Shown: positions 33,565-42,948, counted from the first letter of the stretch. The stretch is DNA of 64,000 nucleotides from Cupriavidus basilensis OR16 (GCF_000243095.1 NZ_AHJE01000003.1:124001-188000), one strand, 5' to 3'. The notes: a model not told the origin generated them from the sequence alone. Program-made: numbers and translations.

Positions 33565-34587
33565 TCAGCGCTTGCGAGGCGGCGCGGTCGAGCCTCTGAC
33601 GATGAGTTTCGGGGGCAGCACCACGTTACGTACCGGTTGGTCCCGAACGTCAATGGCCTGTTGAAGAAGATCGGCCACTTGGCGCCCCATTTCCTGATGG
33701 CTGATACGAATGGTCGTCAGAGGGGGGGCGACCATGTCGACCAGCGGCATATCGTTGTGCCCGACCACCGACAAGTCACGTGGACATTGCAACCCGTGTT
33801 CGCGCAACGCGTCGTATACGCCGAGCGCAATCAAGTCGTTGGCAGCGACGATCGCTGACACTTCCGCGTTCTGACTCAACAACCGGCTCGCAGCTTCCCT
33901 GCCATGTTCCCGCGTATAGGCGGCGGCCACCTCGCAAGGAGCCCCCTTGCTATCGAGGCCATGTGATGCGAGTGCCTGCAAGAAGCCTTTGCGTCTGAGG
34001 AAACCGGTTGAATGATCGGGGGGGCCGCCGATATGGCCGATCTTCACATGCCCCAGTTCGATGAGATGGTCAACGGCCAACTGGGCGCCGAGCATCTCGT
34101 CCGAAACGACAGCCGACAATCTCGCATTGTCTTCCGTTCGGTTTACCAGCACCGTGGGCACGCCTTTTTCGATACAAAACGATACCAGCGGATCGTGACG
34201 TGTCACCGTGGCGAGTATGAGCCCGTCAACGCGCCGCGCGATGAGGCCATGTACAAATTCAAGTTGGGCTTCGCTCTGCGTGCCTATGTAAGCGACGATC
34301 GCGAAGTAGCCGTGCGCGGCAAGACGTTCGGTTGCTCCGGCAAGGATTGGGGTGAACACGCTCGTCGCGGCCTGGGGGATCAGGATGCCGATCAGTTTCG
34401 AACGTCCGGTTCGCAAACTTGCCGCTACGGGATCCAGTCGGTATCCGAGCTTGCTGGCGGCTTTCATGACTCTTGCCACGGCTTCGGGCAAGACGATCGA
34501 ACGTGTTGCGGGATTCAGGGCGCGCGAAACCGTTGACACATGGACGCCAGCGAGTTCGGCGACCTGTTTCATGGTGACTGGCCGCAA
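33565..34587 (-). CDS. LacI-family transcriptional regulator 2
   Basis: This is a 340-residue repressor with N-terminal HTH 'VTMKQVAELAGVHVSTVSRA', hinge 'DPVAASLRTGRSKLIGILIP' and a sugar-binding-like effector domain ending 'NDMPLVDMVAPPLTTIRISH'. The effector domain resembles regulators of aromatic and organic-acid catabolism in Burkholderiales rather than sugar repressors, in line with its context. The gene lies upstream of, and in the same orientation as, the SDR-BKACE operon and has its own TGCAATCGGTTGCA operator at 34625, 37 bases before its start, indicating autoregulation. With regulator 1 it is one of two candidates for control of the eleven-operator regulon. Confidence 0.93.
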   Translation of the reverse strand: MRPVTMKQVAELAGVHVSTVSRALNPATRSIVLPEAVARVMKAASKLGYRLDPVAASLRTGRSKLIGILIPQAATSVFTPILAGATERLAAHGYFAIVAYIGTQSEAQLEFVHGLIARRVDGLILATVTRHDPLVSFCIEKGVPTVLVNRTEDNARLSAVVSDEMLGAQLAVDHLIELGHVKIGHIGGPPDHSTGFLRRKGFLQALASHGLDSKGAPCEVAAAYTREHGREAASRLLSQNAEVSAIVAANDLIALGVYDALREHGLQCPRDLSVVGHNDMPLVDMVAPPLTTIRISHQEMGRQVADLLQQAIDVRDQPVRNVVLPPKLIVRGSTAPPRKR

Positions 34588-34624
34588 CCCTTATGGCAGC
34601 GAGCGGTCCTCTTCAGTTGTATTT

Positions 34625-34638
34625 TGCAATCGGTTGCA
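34625..34638. promoter_or_regulatory. LacI-type operator before LacI regulator 2 (autoregulation)
   Basis: TGCAATCGGTTGCA, one mismatch to the palindrome, 37 bases upstream of the regulator start. Confidence 0.85.
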
Positions 34639-34910
34639 TCGGATTGCGTGAAGCTGCGGGTAGTGGCTGGTTCGCAGCGGGATTGCGGGCGCCATTTGCT
34701 GGCAACTGGCACGCAAGGCAAAGATCGTCTTCGCAAACGGCTGATCGCCCGAGCGCCGACATCAAGAATCAAGAGTAAACGCTGCCGTACTGCGTCGTAG
34801 TTAACTATTGTTCGTTGTTGATGTACGTAGTTTTGGTTTGACGGTTTCCATGCTGCCCGTTGCGGCGATGCGCTAACGCATCCGTCCTGGCGAGGAACCG
34901 CAGGTACCAT

Positions 34911-34997
34911 GTCAAACCGGCGCGGATCTCTTCCGCGCGGCAAAACCGGCCGATGCGTCGCTCCGAGGAGCGCAGCGCCTTTTGGCCGGTTTTTTTA
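34911..34997 (+). promoter_or_regulatory. Structured leader with terminator-like hairpin before the EamA gene
   Basis: A GCGCGGA/TCCGCGC hairpin (about 34920-34938) is followed by AAAACCGGCC (34942-34951) pairing with GGCCGGTTTT (34984-34993) around an inner CGCTCC/GGAGCG stem, and then a T-run (34990-34996). It looks like an intrinsic terminator or attenuator in the leader of the transporter gene. A riboswitch class was not recognised. Confidence 0.5.
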
Positions 34998-35061
34998 TGG
35001 GCGCAGGTTCCGCCGCTCACCCTTGTGAGATTGGCTCACAAGCCTTGCGAGTCATTTTCCT

Positions 35062-36020
35062 TTGGCTGGCACACCGGATCGCGCTATCTTGGAGGCCCCC
35101 GTGCTTCCTCCTGGTCTGCCCGTGCTCACCGCCTCACCCCGCTTGCTGCTCTGCCTGCTGATCACTTACTTGGTCTGGGGCACGACTTATCTCGCCATCC
35201 GTTTCACGCTGGAGAGCTTTGCGCCGTTCCTGATGATGGGCTCGCGCTTTCTTTGCGCGGGCCTGTTGCTGGCACTGTGGCTGCGCTATCGCGGCGCCGC
35301 CATGCCGACGTTGCGCCAGTTGCGCAATTGCGGGGTGCTGGCTGGTTTCCTGCTGGTCGGCGGGATGGGGCTGACAGCGGTGGCGGAGCAGACCATCTCG
35401 TCCGGGGCGACCACCGTGATGATCGGCGCGATGCCGATTTTTGGCTTGTTTTTGGCTTGTTCTGGGGAATTTGCTTTGGCGCGCGGCCGCGCTGGTACGA
35501 GGTGCTGGCCATTGCGCTGGGCAGCGCCGGCATCCTGGTGCTGACCGGCGGCGCGGAGTTTCGCGCGAGTGCCACGGGCGTCATGGCTTTGCTGGTGGCC
35601 ATCGGCAGCTGGTCATTCGGCTCGCAGCTGGCCCGGCGCCTGGATTTGCCGCAGGGCGCGGTGGCGTTTGCCGCCGAGATGCTGCTCGGCGGGGCGATCT
35701 TGCTGGTCTTGTCCTTTGCGTTTGGCGAGCCCTGGCCGCGCACGGTCAGCAGCCAGGCGTGGTGGGCATGGGTCTACCTGGTGGTGGCTGGGTCGCTGGT
35801 GGCGTTTTCCGCCTATATGTACCTGGTGGCAAACGTTTCGCCGACGGTTTCCTCAAGCTATGTCTATGTGAACCCGCCGGTGGCGCTGGCGGTGGGCGCG
35901 TGGCTGGGCAGCGAGCAGATCGCGCCGCAGACGTTGGGTGCGGTGGCGTTGATCCTGGGGGCGCTGGCGGTGCTAAGCCTGGGTACGTGGCGCGGGGCGC
36001 GGGCGGTTACGGCGGCCTGA
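35062..36020 (+). pseudogene. EamA/DMT-family (RhtA-like) exporter, frameshifted by an 11-bp tandem duplication
   Basis: The first part (from about 35062) encodes EamA helices 1-4 ('LLLCLLITYLVWGTTYLAIR', 'TISSGATTVMIGAMPIFGLF'). The second part, in another frame, encodes helices 5-10 ('RWYEVLAIALGSAGILVLTG' to 'ALAVGAWLGSEQIAPQTLGA'). An 11-base unit is perfectly duplicated at 35438-35459; removing one copy gives one continuous frame of about 315 residues ('MPIFGLFWGICFGARPRW'), the normal size of ten-helix drug/metabolite exporters. Such carriers export amino acids or small metabolites. The exact start is uncertain. The gene ends three bases before the convergent GntR stop. Confidence 0.85.
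35438..35459. repeat. Exact tandem duplication of an 11-bp unit inside the EamA gene
   Basis: TTTTTGGCTTG occurs at 35438-35448 and 35449-35459 with no gap. Eleven is not a multiple of three, so the second copy breaks the frame. Confidence 0.97.
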
Positions 36021-36023
36021 AGC

Positions 36024-36713
36024 TCAGGACTCGGACTGTTCCTCGATCCACATCGATAGCCGCGCCTTGTATGCCTGCTGGATGTGCCGGCGCGTGATCT
36101 GCTCGGCTAGCGCGGCGTCGCGTTGCTCCAGGGCTTCCACCAGTGCGATGTGCTCTTCGTAGGAGACCCGGGCGCGCCCCGGCAGCGCCAGCGTGGTGCG
36201 GCCCAGCAGCGCCATGGACTCGTGCAGCGAGCGCAAGGTCTTGAGCAGGTAGCGGTTGTGCGCGCAGCGGTGCAGCGTTTCGTGGAAGAGCCGGTTGTTG
36301 GCGGCGAGCTTGTCGGGCTGTTCGGCGATGGCGAGGTCGCGCTGGACGATGTCGCGCAGCAGCGAGATTTCCACATCGGTGGCGTGACGCGCGGCGAGCG
36401 CGGCGGCGGTGCCTTCCAGCACTTCGCGCATGACATAGAGTTCGCTCACCATGCTGGCGTCGAGCTGGGTCACCATCATGCCCCGGTTGGGCTCGTTGAC
36501 AACCAGACCTTCGGATTCCAGCCGCGATAGCGCCTCGCGCACCGGCGTGCGCGACAGCCCCAGCGAGGCGGCTAGTTCTACTTCGCGCAGGCGGGTGCCG
36601 GAGGGGAGTTGCCCTGCCTGGATCGCGTTGCGCAAGTGCTGGTAGGCACGCTCGGCACGGGGCAGAGCGTCGGGGCCGGTGCCGGCCGCGCCGGCTGGAT
36701 CTGCGGAAATCAT
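36024..36713 (-). CDS. GntR-family regulator, FadR/FCD subfamily (1)
   Basis: This is a 229-residue regulator. The N-terminal winged helix is 'LPSGTRLREVELAASLGLSR' followed by 'TPVREALSRLESEGLV'. The all-helical FCD domain starts near residue 90 ('LYVMREVLEGTAAALAARHA') and carries metal-ligand His residues ('FHETLHRCAHN', 'HIALVEAL'). FCD regulators respond to carboxylic acids (lactate, glycolate, oxalate-related acids, fatty acyl-CoA). It lies between the broken EamA and opgD genes and can be one of the two regulators of the oxalate operators described below, though the other (39882) has such an operator in its own promoter and is the better candidate. Confidence 0.9.
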   Translation of the reverse strand: MISADPAGAAGTGPDALPRAERAYQHLRNAIQAGQLPSGTRLREVELAASLGLSRTPVREALSRLESEGLVVNEPNRGMMVTQLDASMVSELYVMREVLEGTAAALAARHATDVEISLLRDIVQRDLAIAEQPDKLAANNRLFHETLHRCAHNRYLLKTLRSLHESMALLGRTTLALPGRARVSYEEHIALVEALEQRDAALAEQITRRHIQQAYKARLSMWIEEQSES

Positions 36714-36883
36714 TGGGCGGGTGGGATCCCGTTGTAGTTGTTCGTTGTTGCGCGTTGTAGTGCGTTGAGCTGCGTCGCCATGATACCCGCTCCGGGCCCG
36801 GCTACATCACGCCGGCGCTATGTCGGTCACCGGCCGGCAGGTTGCCATCCATGTGATGCTTGCGGCCAGCCGGGGCCCTCGTT

Positions 36884-38436
36884 CTAAGCGGCCGAACCGG
36901 TCGGTGAGTTGAACGGGTGGTACTGGTAGAGCCACGTTTCCGATAGCGGCTTGCCATCGAGGCGCAGGAACAGCCGCAGGTCGACCGGATCCTTGCCGTC
37001 CACCGTGAGGTCGAACTGCGCGCGCCAGTGCCCGGCCACGCCATTGGGCACGGGTTCGGTAAACACATAGGAGAAGGTCCCGCGCGAGCTGGTCAGCACG
37101 GCTTCCGGCCTGGTGCCGGCTGGCAGCTTCTCCAATGGACCGCCCTTGAATTCCACCATGAACTTGCGCACGCCTTGCGGCCGCGGCTGTCCGGGTTGCC
37201 CGCCGTTGCCCAGCCGGGTGGCGATGCAGCGCGCCAGCGGGGTCGGATAAGGCTCGTCGGCCAGCCAGTGCAGCCGGTAGCGCAGGCGGAAATCGCTGCC
37301 GGCCTTGGCAGGTGCCTTGGGCACCCACATGGCAACGATGTTGTCGTGGATCTCGTCATCGGTGGGAATCTCGATGAGCTGCACCGCACCTGCGCCCCAG
37401 CCGTCGCGCGGTTCCACCCACAGGCTGGGCCGCCGTTCATAGTGCACGCCGTCCTGGTAGTGATCGAAGTTGCGGTCGCGCTGCAGCAGGCCGAAGCCGC
37501 GCGGGCTGTCATCGCCAAAGCTGGATGCCGTGGTGCGCGGCGGGTTGTTGAGCGGGCGCCAGATATGCTCGCCGGCCCCGTTCCAGATCGCCAGGCCGTC
37601 GGAATCGTGCACCTCGGGGCGCCAGTCCACGGCGTAGCCCTTGCTGGCTTCCGCGAACCAGCACATCGATGTGAGCGGCGTGAGCCCCAGGCGTGCCACA
37701 TCCTTGCGCAGGAACAGGGCGCAGTCGATATCCATCAGCACGCCTTTGCCACGCTGCATGACAAAGCGGTACGCGCCGGCCACGCTAGGGCCGTCGAGCA
37801 GGGCGTAGACCGTAACGGCGTCGGCATTGCTGCTGCTGTTGCCGGTGGGTGTCTCGAAGTAGAAATGCGTGAAGTTCGGAAACTCCTCCGGGCGGCCCGC
37901 CTCGGCTACGTCGATGGCAATGCCGCGCGCGGACAAACCGTACTGGTAAAGCTCGCCGATGGCGCGGAAATATGAGGCGCCCAGGAACGCCGCCCAATCG
38001 TTCTTCTTCCATTCCTGTCGGCCGGCATCTCGAAGTACGCGCCGTCGTACACGATCTCGCGTGCCGCCGGGGCGCCTTTGGCGCTGTCGATGACATGCAT
38101 GCGCACCGGCTGGCGGAAGAAGTTGCCCAGGTGGAAGAAGGTCACAGGAAACTGCCCAGGCCCGTCGACGAATAGTGCCTCATCGGCCTTGAAGCTGATC
38201 TTGCCGTGGGCTTCGTAGTCGATCTTGGCCAGGACCTCGGCGGGCGCCGTGGCGGGAGGCGCATAGGGTCTGCCCGCCAGGGTGCGGGCGCGTTCGATCA
38301 GGGCGTCGAAGCTGAAGGGACGGGCGTCGCCCAGCTTGATTTTGCCGGCTGCCAGCACGGTGGGGGTGATGCCTAGGGCCGCCAGGGCGGCGGAGGCGGT
38401 GGTGCAAACGAGCAGGGTGCGGCGATTCATCATCAA
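36884..38436 (-). pseudogene. opgD: Periplasmic glucan biosynthesis protein OpgD/MdoD type, frameshifted
   Basis: The gene runs from 38436 in one frame (Tat-like leader 'MMMNRRTLLVCTTASAALAA', then 'PFSFDALIERARTLAGRPYA') to about 38017, and continues in another frame to 36884 ('VQLIEIPTDDEIHDNIVAMW', 'YLYQYHPF'-like end). The break lies at 'EMPAD', where restoring one C gives 'QEWKKNDWAAFLGASYF', the usual sequence, and a single 517-residue protein. OpgD/OpgG proteins shape osmoregulated periplasmic glucans; the twin-arginine leader is the OpgD type. A 1-nt deletion disables it as written. It diverges from the panE-like gene and is functionally unrelated to the oxalate genes around it. Confidence 0.85.
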
Positions 38437-38629
38437 GGGGAGGGGCGCCTTGGCGCGATGGCGCTCAGTGGGCAGATCTTAAAAAGACGCGGCCGGGCAC
38501 GGAAAGTTCGTAGAAGGATAAGCGGTGGTGCCGAAACAGGGCTTCTGCGGCCTCGGGGCACTGGATAGGGCATGCCGTCAGTGTAGGCGGGCTGCAGATT
38601 GAGGTTGTGTCCGGCTTTTGTGGGATATA

Positions 38630-38645
38630 GTATGTGATATATCAA
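38630..38645. promoter_or_regulatory. Oxalate-regulon operator A (panE-like gene)
   Basis: GTATGTGATATATCAA, reverse complement of the consensus TTGATATATCACATAC, 33 bases before ATG 38679. Confidence 0.85.
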
Positions 38646-38678
38646 TGGGTACCCATAAAACCATCGGGAGACGACATC

Positions 38679-39652
38679 ATGAAACTATGTATCTATGGCG
38701 CCGGCGCCATTGGCGGCTATCTCGGCGTCCAGCTGGCACTGGCGGGCGCCGAGGTCAGCCTGATCGCGCGCGGTCCCCACCTCGCCGCCATGCGCGCCAA
38801 CGGCCTGCGGCTGCTGAGCGAGGGCGAGGAGAGGGTGGCCAAGGTCAATTGCACGGACGACCCGGCCACTGGGGCCGCAGGACTACGTCTTTATCACCCT
38901 GAAAGCGCATTCCGTGCCGGGCGTGGTGGACCTGATGCAGCCCTTGCTTGGGCAGAAGACGGCGGTGGTGACGGGTGTCAACGGCATTCCTTACTGGTAC
39001 TTCCACCAGCACGGCGGCTCGCTCGCGGGCACCACGCTGGAGAGCGTCGACCCGGGCGGGCGCCAGTGGCGTGGCCTGGGGGCCCGAGCGGGCGATCGGC
39101 TGCGTGCTCTATCCCGCCGCGGAGATCGTCGAGCCCGGCGTGATCCGCCACGTTTATGGCAAGAAATTCCCGCTGGGCGAGCCCGACGGAAGCAAGTCGG
39201 CGCGCGTGAGTCACCTGAGCGAAATGATGGTGGCCGGCGGCCTCGAGGCACCCATCCGGGACAATATCCGCGACGAGATCTGGCTCAAGCTGTGGGGCAA
39301 CCTGTGCTTCAACCCGATCAGCGCACTCACGCACGCCACGCTGGATGTCATCACCGCCGACCCGGCCACGCGCGGGCTGTCGCGCGCGATGATGCTGGAG
39401 GCGCAGGCAATTGCGGAGCGTTTTGGCGTGCGCTTCCGCGTGGATGTGGAGCGCCGCATCGACGGCGCCGGCGCGGTTGGCGCGCACAAGACTTCCATGC
39501 TGCAAGACCTCGAGGCTGGGCGGGCCATGGAGATCGACCCTTTGCTAACGGTCGTGCAGGAAATGGGGCGCCTGGTGGAGCAGCCCACGCCGATGGTGGA
39601 TGCGGTGCTGGGCCTGATCAAGCAGCGTGAACGGATGGCGCAGGCGGCTTGA
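38679..39652 (+). pseudogene. PanE/ApbA-type 2-ketopantoate-reductase homologue with two frameshifts (candidate oxalyl-CoA reductase)
   Basis: The coding signal starts at 'MKLCIYGAGAIGGYLGVQLA' (Rossmann GxGxxG) and ends with 'AVLGLIKQRERMAQAA', but passes through three frames. It shifts at about 38870 ('PATGAAG' to 'PQDYVFITLKAHSVPG') and again at the G5 run 39078-39082 ('GLGARAG' to 'GPERAIGCVLYP'). Correcting both gives about 323 residues, typical of the family, with the conserved 'WLKLWGNLCFNPISALTHAT' helix. In Methylobacterium extorquens a PanE2 homologue reduces oxalyl-CoA to glyoxylate during oxalate assimilation. The oxalate operator and the CoA-transferase locus make that role likelier here than pantothenate synthesis (inference). 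Confidence 0.82.
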
Positions 39653-39712
39653 GTGCGAATGCCGGGCCGCCCAGGACGAAATGGGTGCGCCGGTCCGTTA
39701 CGGCGGTGCACC

Positions 39713-39728
39713 ATGTGATATACCATAT
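39713..39728. promoter_or_regulatory. Oxalate-regulon operator B (gntR 2 promoter)
   Basis: ATGTGATATACCATAT, the weakest copy of the motif, 150 bases before the GntR start. It suggests autoregulation. Confidence 0.65.
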
Positions 39729-39881
39729 ACGCAGAACCGCTACACTTGGCAGCCGATTTATATCAATTGTGCATTTTCCTATGCATTCAGCTCATGCAAC
39801 GGCTGCTTTTGGTAAGCTAAGCGGGAAGCCGCAGGCGACTGTTCCGTCCGCCGCGGCGCTGGTTTCAACAAGAGCCCATTC

Positions 39882-40601
39882 ATGTCTGCGCAAACCCAAT
39901 CCGCGGTCCAGCCTGCTGGACTGACCCTGTCCCTCCAACCCATCAACGCGGGCGCCAGCCTGCGCGACCAAGCCTACGCCATGCTGCGCCAGGCCATTGC
40001 CGACGCCGACATCTATCAGTCGACGGAAGAAATCCGGCTGGACGAGCGGGTCCTGAGCGAGGCGCTGGGCGTGAGCCGCACGCCCATCCGCGAGGCCATG
40101 ACGCTGCTGGAGCAGGAGGGCTTCCTGCGCACGGTACCGCGCCGCGGCATCTATATCATGCGCAAGACCAAGCGCGAGATCGTCGAGATGATCCAGGTGT
40201 GGGCCGCGCTGGAGAGCATGGCGGCGCGCCTCGCTACCCTGAACGCCAGCGACCAGGAGATCGCGCAGCTGCGCCATATGTTCGACAGCTTCCGCGATGC
40301 CACGCCGGCCGAGCATATCGAGGAATACTCCGACGCGAACATCGCCTTCCACCAGGCGATCGTGCAGTTGTCGAAGTCGCAGGTCATCATGGATTCGATC
40401 AAGAACATCTTTATCCATGTACGCGCGATCCGGAAGATGACGATCTCGCAGAGCGATCGCGCATCGCGTTCCATTGTCGATCACCTGCGCATCATCGAGG
40501 CGCTGGAAAAGCGCGATACCGAACTGGCCGAGAAGCTGGTGCGCCAGCATTCGCTGGATCTGGCTGACTATGTCGAGAAGAACTGCGACTTCCTGGATTG
40601 A
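39882..40601 (+). CDS. GntR-family regulator, FCD subfamily (2), likely oxalate-regulon regulator
   Basis: This is a 239-residue regulator. The winged HTH is '[20 protein letters not shown]' followed by '[20 protein letters not shown]'; the FCD domain begins near residue 95 ('[20 protein letters not shown]') with His ligands in '[10 protein letters not shown]' and '[11 protein letters not shown]'. It is intact, unlike most neighbours. It is placed between the panE-like gene and the sucCD paralogues and carries a copy of the TTGATATATCACATAC operator in its own promoter, so it is the best candidate for the regulator that recognises all six operator copies. FCD proteins bind small carboxylates; oxalate, formate or glyoxylate are the plausible effectors. 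Confidence 0.92.
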   Translation: MSAQTQSAVQPAGLTLSLQPINAGASLRDQAYAMLRQAIADADIYQSTEEIRLDERVLSEALGVSRTPIREAMTLLEQEGFLRTVPRRGIYIMRKTKREIVEMIQVWAALESMAARLATLNASDQEIAQLRHMFDSFRDATPAEHIEEYSDANIAFHQAIVQLSKSQVIMDSIKNIFIHVRAIRKMTISQSDRASRSIVDHLRIIEALEKRDTELAEKLVRQHSLDLADYVEKNCDFLD

Positions 40602-40637
40602 GGGCTGAGACTTGAGGCGCCTGCCTCTGGCAGTCAG

Positions 40638-40662
40638 GAACGGCGGACATTGTCCGCCGTTC
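40638..40662. terminator. Perfect 12-bp inverted repeat after gntR 2
   Basis: GAACGGCGGACA and TGTCCGCCGTTC are separated by a single T and followed by TCTCTTT. It would stop transcription from both sides, being also at the truncated end of the sucD-like gene. Confidence 0.85.
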
Positions 40663-40689
40663 TCTTTCGCCATCAGGCGCGCCAGCATG

Positions 40690-41439
40690 TCCCATGCGCC
40701 GTCCCGGCGGGGCGGTGGTGCCGGCAATAAAGCCCACCACGGGTTTGACGCGCCCGCTGCCTCGCGCATCCTGCAGGAACCGCGCGGCTTCTTCTTCGGC
40801 AGAGCCGCCGATCTCGCCGATCATGATGATGCCTTCGGTGTCGTCGTCGGCCAGGAACATCTCAAGGCAATCGATAAAGTTGGTGCCGTTGACCGGGTCG
40901 CCGCCGATGCCGATGCAGGTGCTCTGGCCGAGCCCGGCGGCCGTGGTTTGCGCCACCGCTTCATAAGTCAGCGTGCCGGAACGGGACACCACGCCGATCT
41001 TGCCCGGGCGATGGATATGGCCTGGCATGATACCGATCTTGCATTGTCCCGGCGTGATCACGCCCGGGCAATTTGGCCCGACCAGACGGCTGCCCGAACC
41101 GGATAGCGCGCGCTTGACCCGCACCATGTCGATCACCGGGATGCCTTCGGTAATGCACACGATCAGGCCGATGCCCGCGTCCACGGCTTCCAGGATGGCG
41201 TCGGCCGCGAAGGGCGGGGGCACGTAGATGACCGAGGCGTCGGCGCCCGTGCGCTCCACCGCGGCGGCTACGGTGTCGAACACCGGGAGCCCGAGACGTG
41301 TCTCGCCGCCCTTGCCGGGGGTGACGCCGCCGACCATGCGCGTGCCGTAGGCCAGCGCCTGTTCAGAGTGGAAGGTGCCTTGCGCGCCGGTGAAGCCCTG
41401 GCAGATCACCTTGGTGTCTTGATGGATCAGTACGGCCAT
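40690..41439 (-). pseudogene. Succinyl-CoA-synthetase alpha-like subunit (SucD paralogue), 3'-truncated
   Basis: From ATG 41439 ('[20 protein letters not shown]') the protein follows SucD: the CoA-binding 'GGVTPGKGG', '[20 protein letters not shown]' and the second domain '[20 protein letters not shown]'. The active-site His loop should come in 'RMGHAGAIISGG', but after 'RRMGHAGA' the sequence becomes unrelated and the frame runs through the terminator to 40492, overlapping gntR 2. About 45 residues are lost, including the glycine-rich loop after the phospho-His. SucCD paralogues beside oxalate genes could make succinyl-CoA to prime the CoA-transferase, or activate oxalate or malate directly (MtkAB-like). 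Confidence 0.85.
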
Positions 41440-41440
41440 G

Positions 41441-42671
41441 TCATTTCTCTCCCATATCGCCGTTCTTGCCAGCTTGCACGCGGGCTTGAACGGCCTTGAC
41501 CACTTTCTGCGCGGCGTCGGCAAGGTGATCGGCCGACAGGATCGGCAATCCGGAGTCGCGCAGGATGGCCTTGCCTAGTGCCACGTTGGTGCCTTCCAGC
41601 CGGACCACCAGCGGGACCGTCAGGTCGATCTCGCGCGCGGCGGCCACCACGCCTTCGGCGATCACGTCGCAGCGCATGATGCCGCCAAAGATATTGACCA
41701 GGATGCCCTTGACCTTGGGGTCGTCGAGGATCAGGCGGAAGGCCGCCGTCACGCGTTCCTTGGTGGCGCCGCCACCCACGTCAAGGAAGTTAGCCGGCTC
41801 CCCGCCGTAGAGCTTGATGATGTCCATGGTGGCCATGGCCAAGCCGGCGCCGTTGACCATGCAGCCGATGCTGCCGTCGAGCTTGACGTAGTTCAGCCCA
41901 TGGCGGGCCGCCGCGGATTCGGCGGGATCTTCCTCGGCTTCGTCGCGCAAGGCTTCGATGTCCGGATGGCGGTACAGCGCGTTGTCGTCGAAGTTGAACT
42001 TGGCGTCGAGCGCGATCACGTCGCCGGCGCGTGTCACCACCAGCGGGTTGATTTCGACCACCGACGCGTCCAGCTCGGTAAAGGCGCGGTAAGCCGAGAG
42101 GATAAAGCGCGAAGCCGCGCCGACCTGCTTGCCGCTCAGGCCCAGCCCGAAGGCGAGGCGGCGCGCGTGGAAGGGCTGGATGCCGCTGGCCGGGTCGATC
42201 GCGACCTTCAGGATCTTCTCCGGCGTGCGGGCCGCGACTTCCTCGATTTCCATGCCGCCTTCGGTGGAGGCCATCAGCGTGATGCGGGAGGTGGCGCGGT
42301 CGATCAGCATGCCCAGGTAAAGCTCGCGGGCAATTTCGCAGCCTTCCTCGACATATAGGCGGCGCACTTCGCGGCCGGCTTCCCCGGTCTGTTTGGTGAC
42401 TAGCACTTTGCCGAGCATCTGTTCGGCCTGCGTACGCACGGCATCGACTGACTTGGCCACGCGTACGCCCCCCTTGCCGTCCGGTTCGCCGGCAAAGCGG
42501 CCAGCGCCGCGGCCGCCGGCATGGATCTGGGACTTCACCACCCAGATCGATCCGCCGATCTTGCGTGCCGCGCTGGCGGCTTCCTCCGGGGTAAAACGCG
42601 ACGGCCCCGCGCGGTACGGCCACGTCGAAGCGCCTGAGCAGTTCCTTGGCCTGATATTCGTGAATGTTCAC
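41441..42671 (-). pseudogene. Succinyl-CoA-synthetase/malate-CoA-ligase beta-like subunit (SucC paralogue), frameshifted
   Basis: ATG 42671 starts '[20 protein letters not shown]', the SucC/MtkA N-terminal hallmark. After 'RGAVAF' an extra base in an A4 run (T4 on the coding strand, 42593-42596) throws the frame; removing it restores '[20 protein letters not shown]' and '[20 protein letters not shown]', and the rest to 41441 is clean (409 residues). The ATP-grasp residues '[10 protein letters not shown]' and the terminal '[17 protein letters not shown]' nucleotide-binding region are present. It is one base from the sucD-like start, so they are co-transcribed. The '[13 protein letters not shown]' loop resembles MtkA rather than housekeeping SucC, suggesting a specialised acid substrate (inference). 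Confidence 0.85.
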
Positions 42672-42750
42672 AAGTCTCCTCGCTCTCGGTGATGCGCGTG
42701 CCGGCGAGCCGCGAAACCGGATGGTCCGGCAGAACGCGCTGTGAAATATG

Positions 42751-42766
42751 GTATGTAATATATCAA
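42751..42766. promoter_or_regulatory. Oxalate-regulon operator C (sucCD paralogues)
   Basis: GTATGTAATATATCAA, reverse complement of TTGATATATTACATAC, 80 bases upstream of the sucC-like start on the reverse strand. Confidence 0.85.
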
Positions 42767-42948
42767 AGATAAACAAGCGATTTTTCCCCAAGGAGGAGGA
42801 CAAGGGCGCAGCGCCGGTCAGCCGTGCGCAAACGGAATGAATCGGCGCGCATTCAGCAATTGCGCTTATTTATCCTCCATTTATCGGTGATTTGCTGCAT
42901 CGCATCGTTGAAACATCATGGCCAGCATCCAAATTTCCTTGAGCTTCG

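Noticed and set aside
40492-40689. C-terminal extension of the sucD-like ORF
   Set aside because: It reads through the terminator hairpin into gntR 2 antisense and has no SucD similarity.
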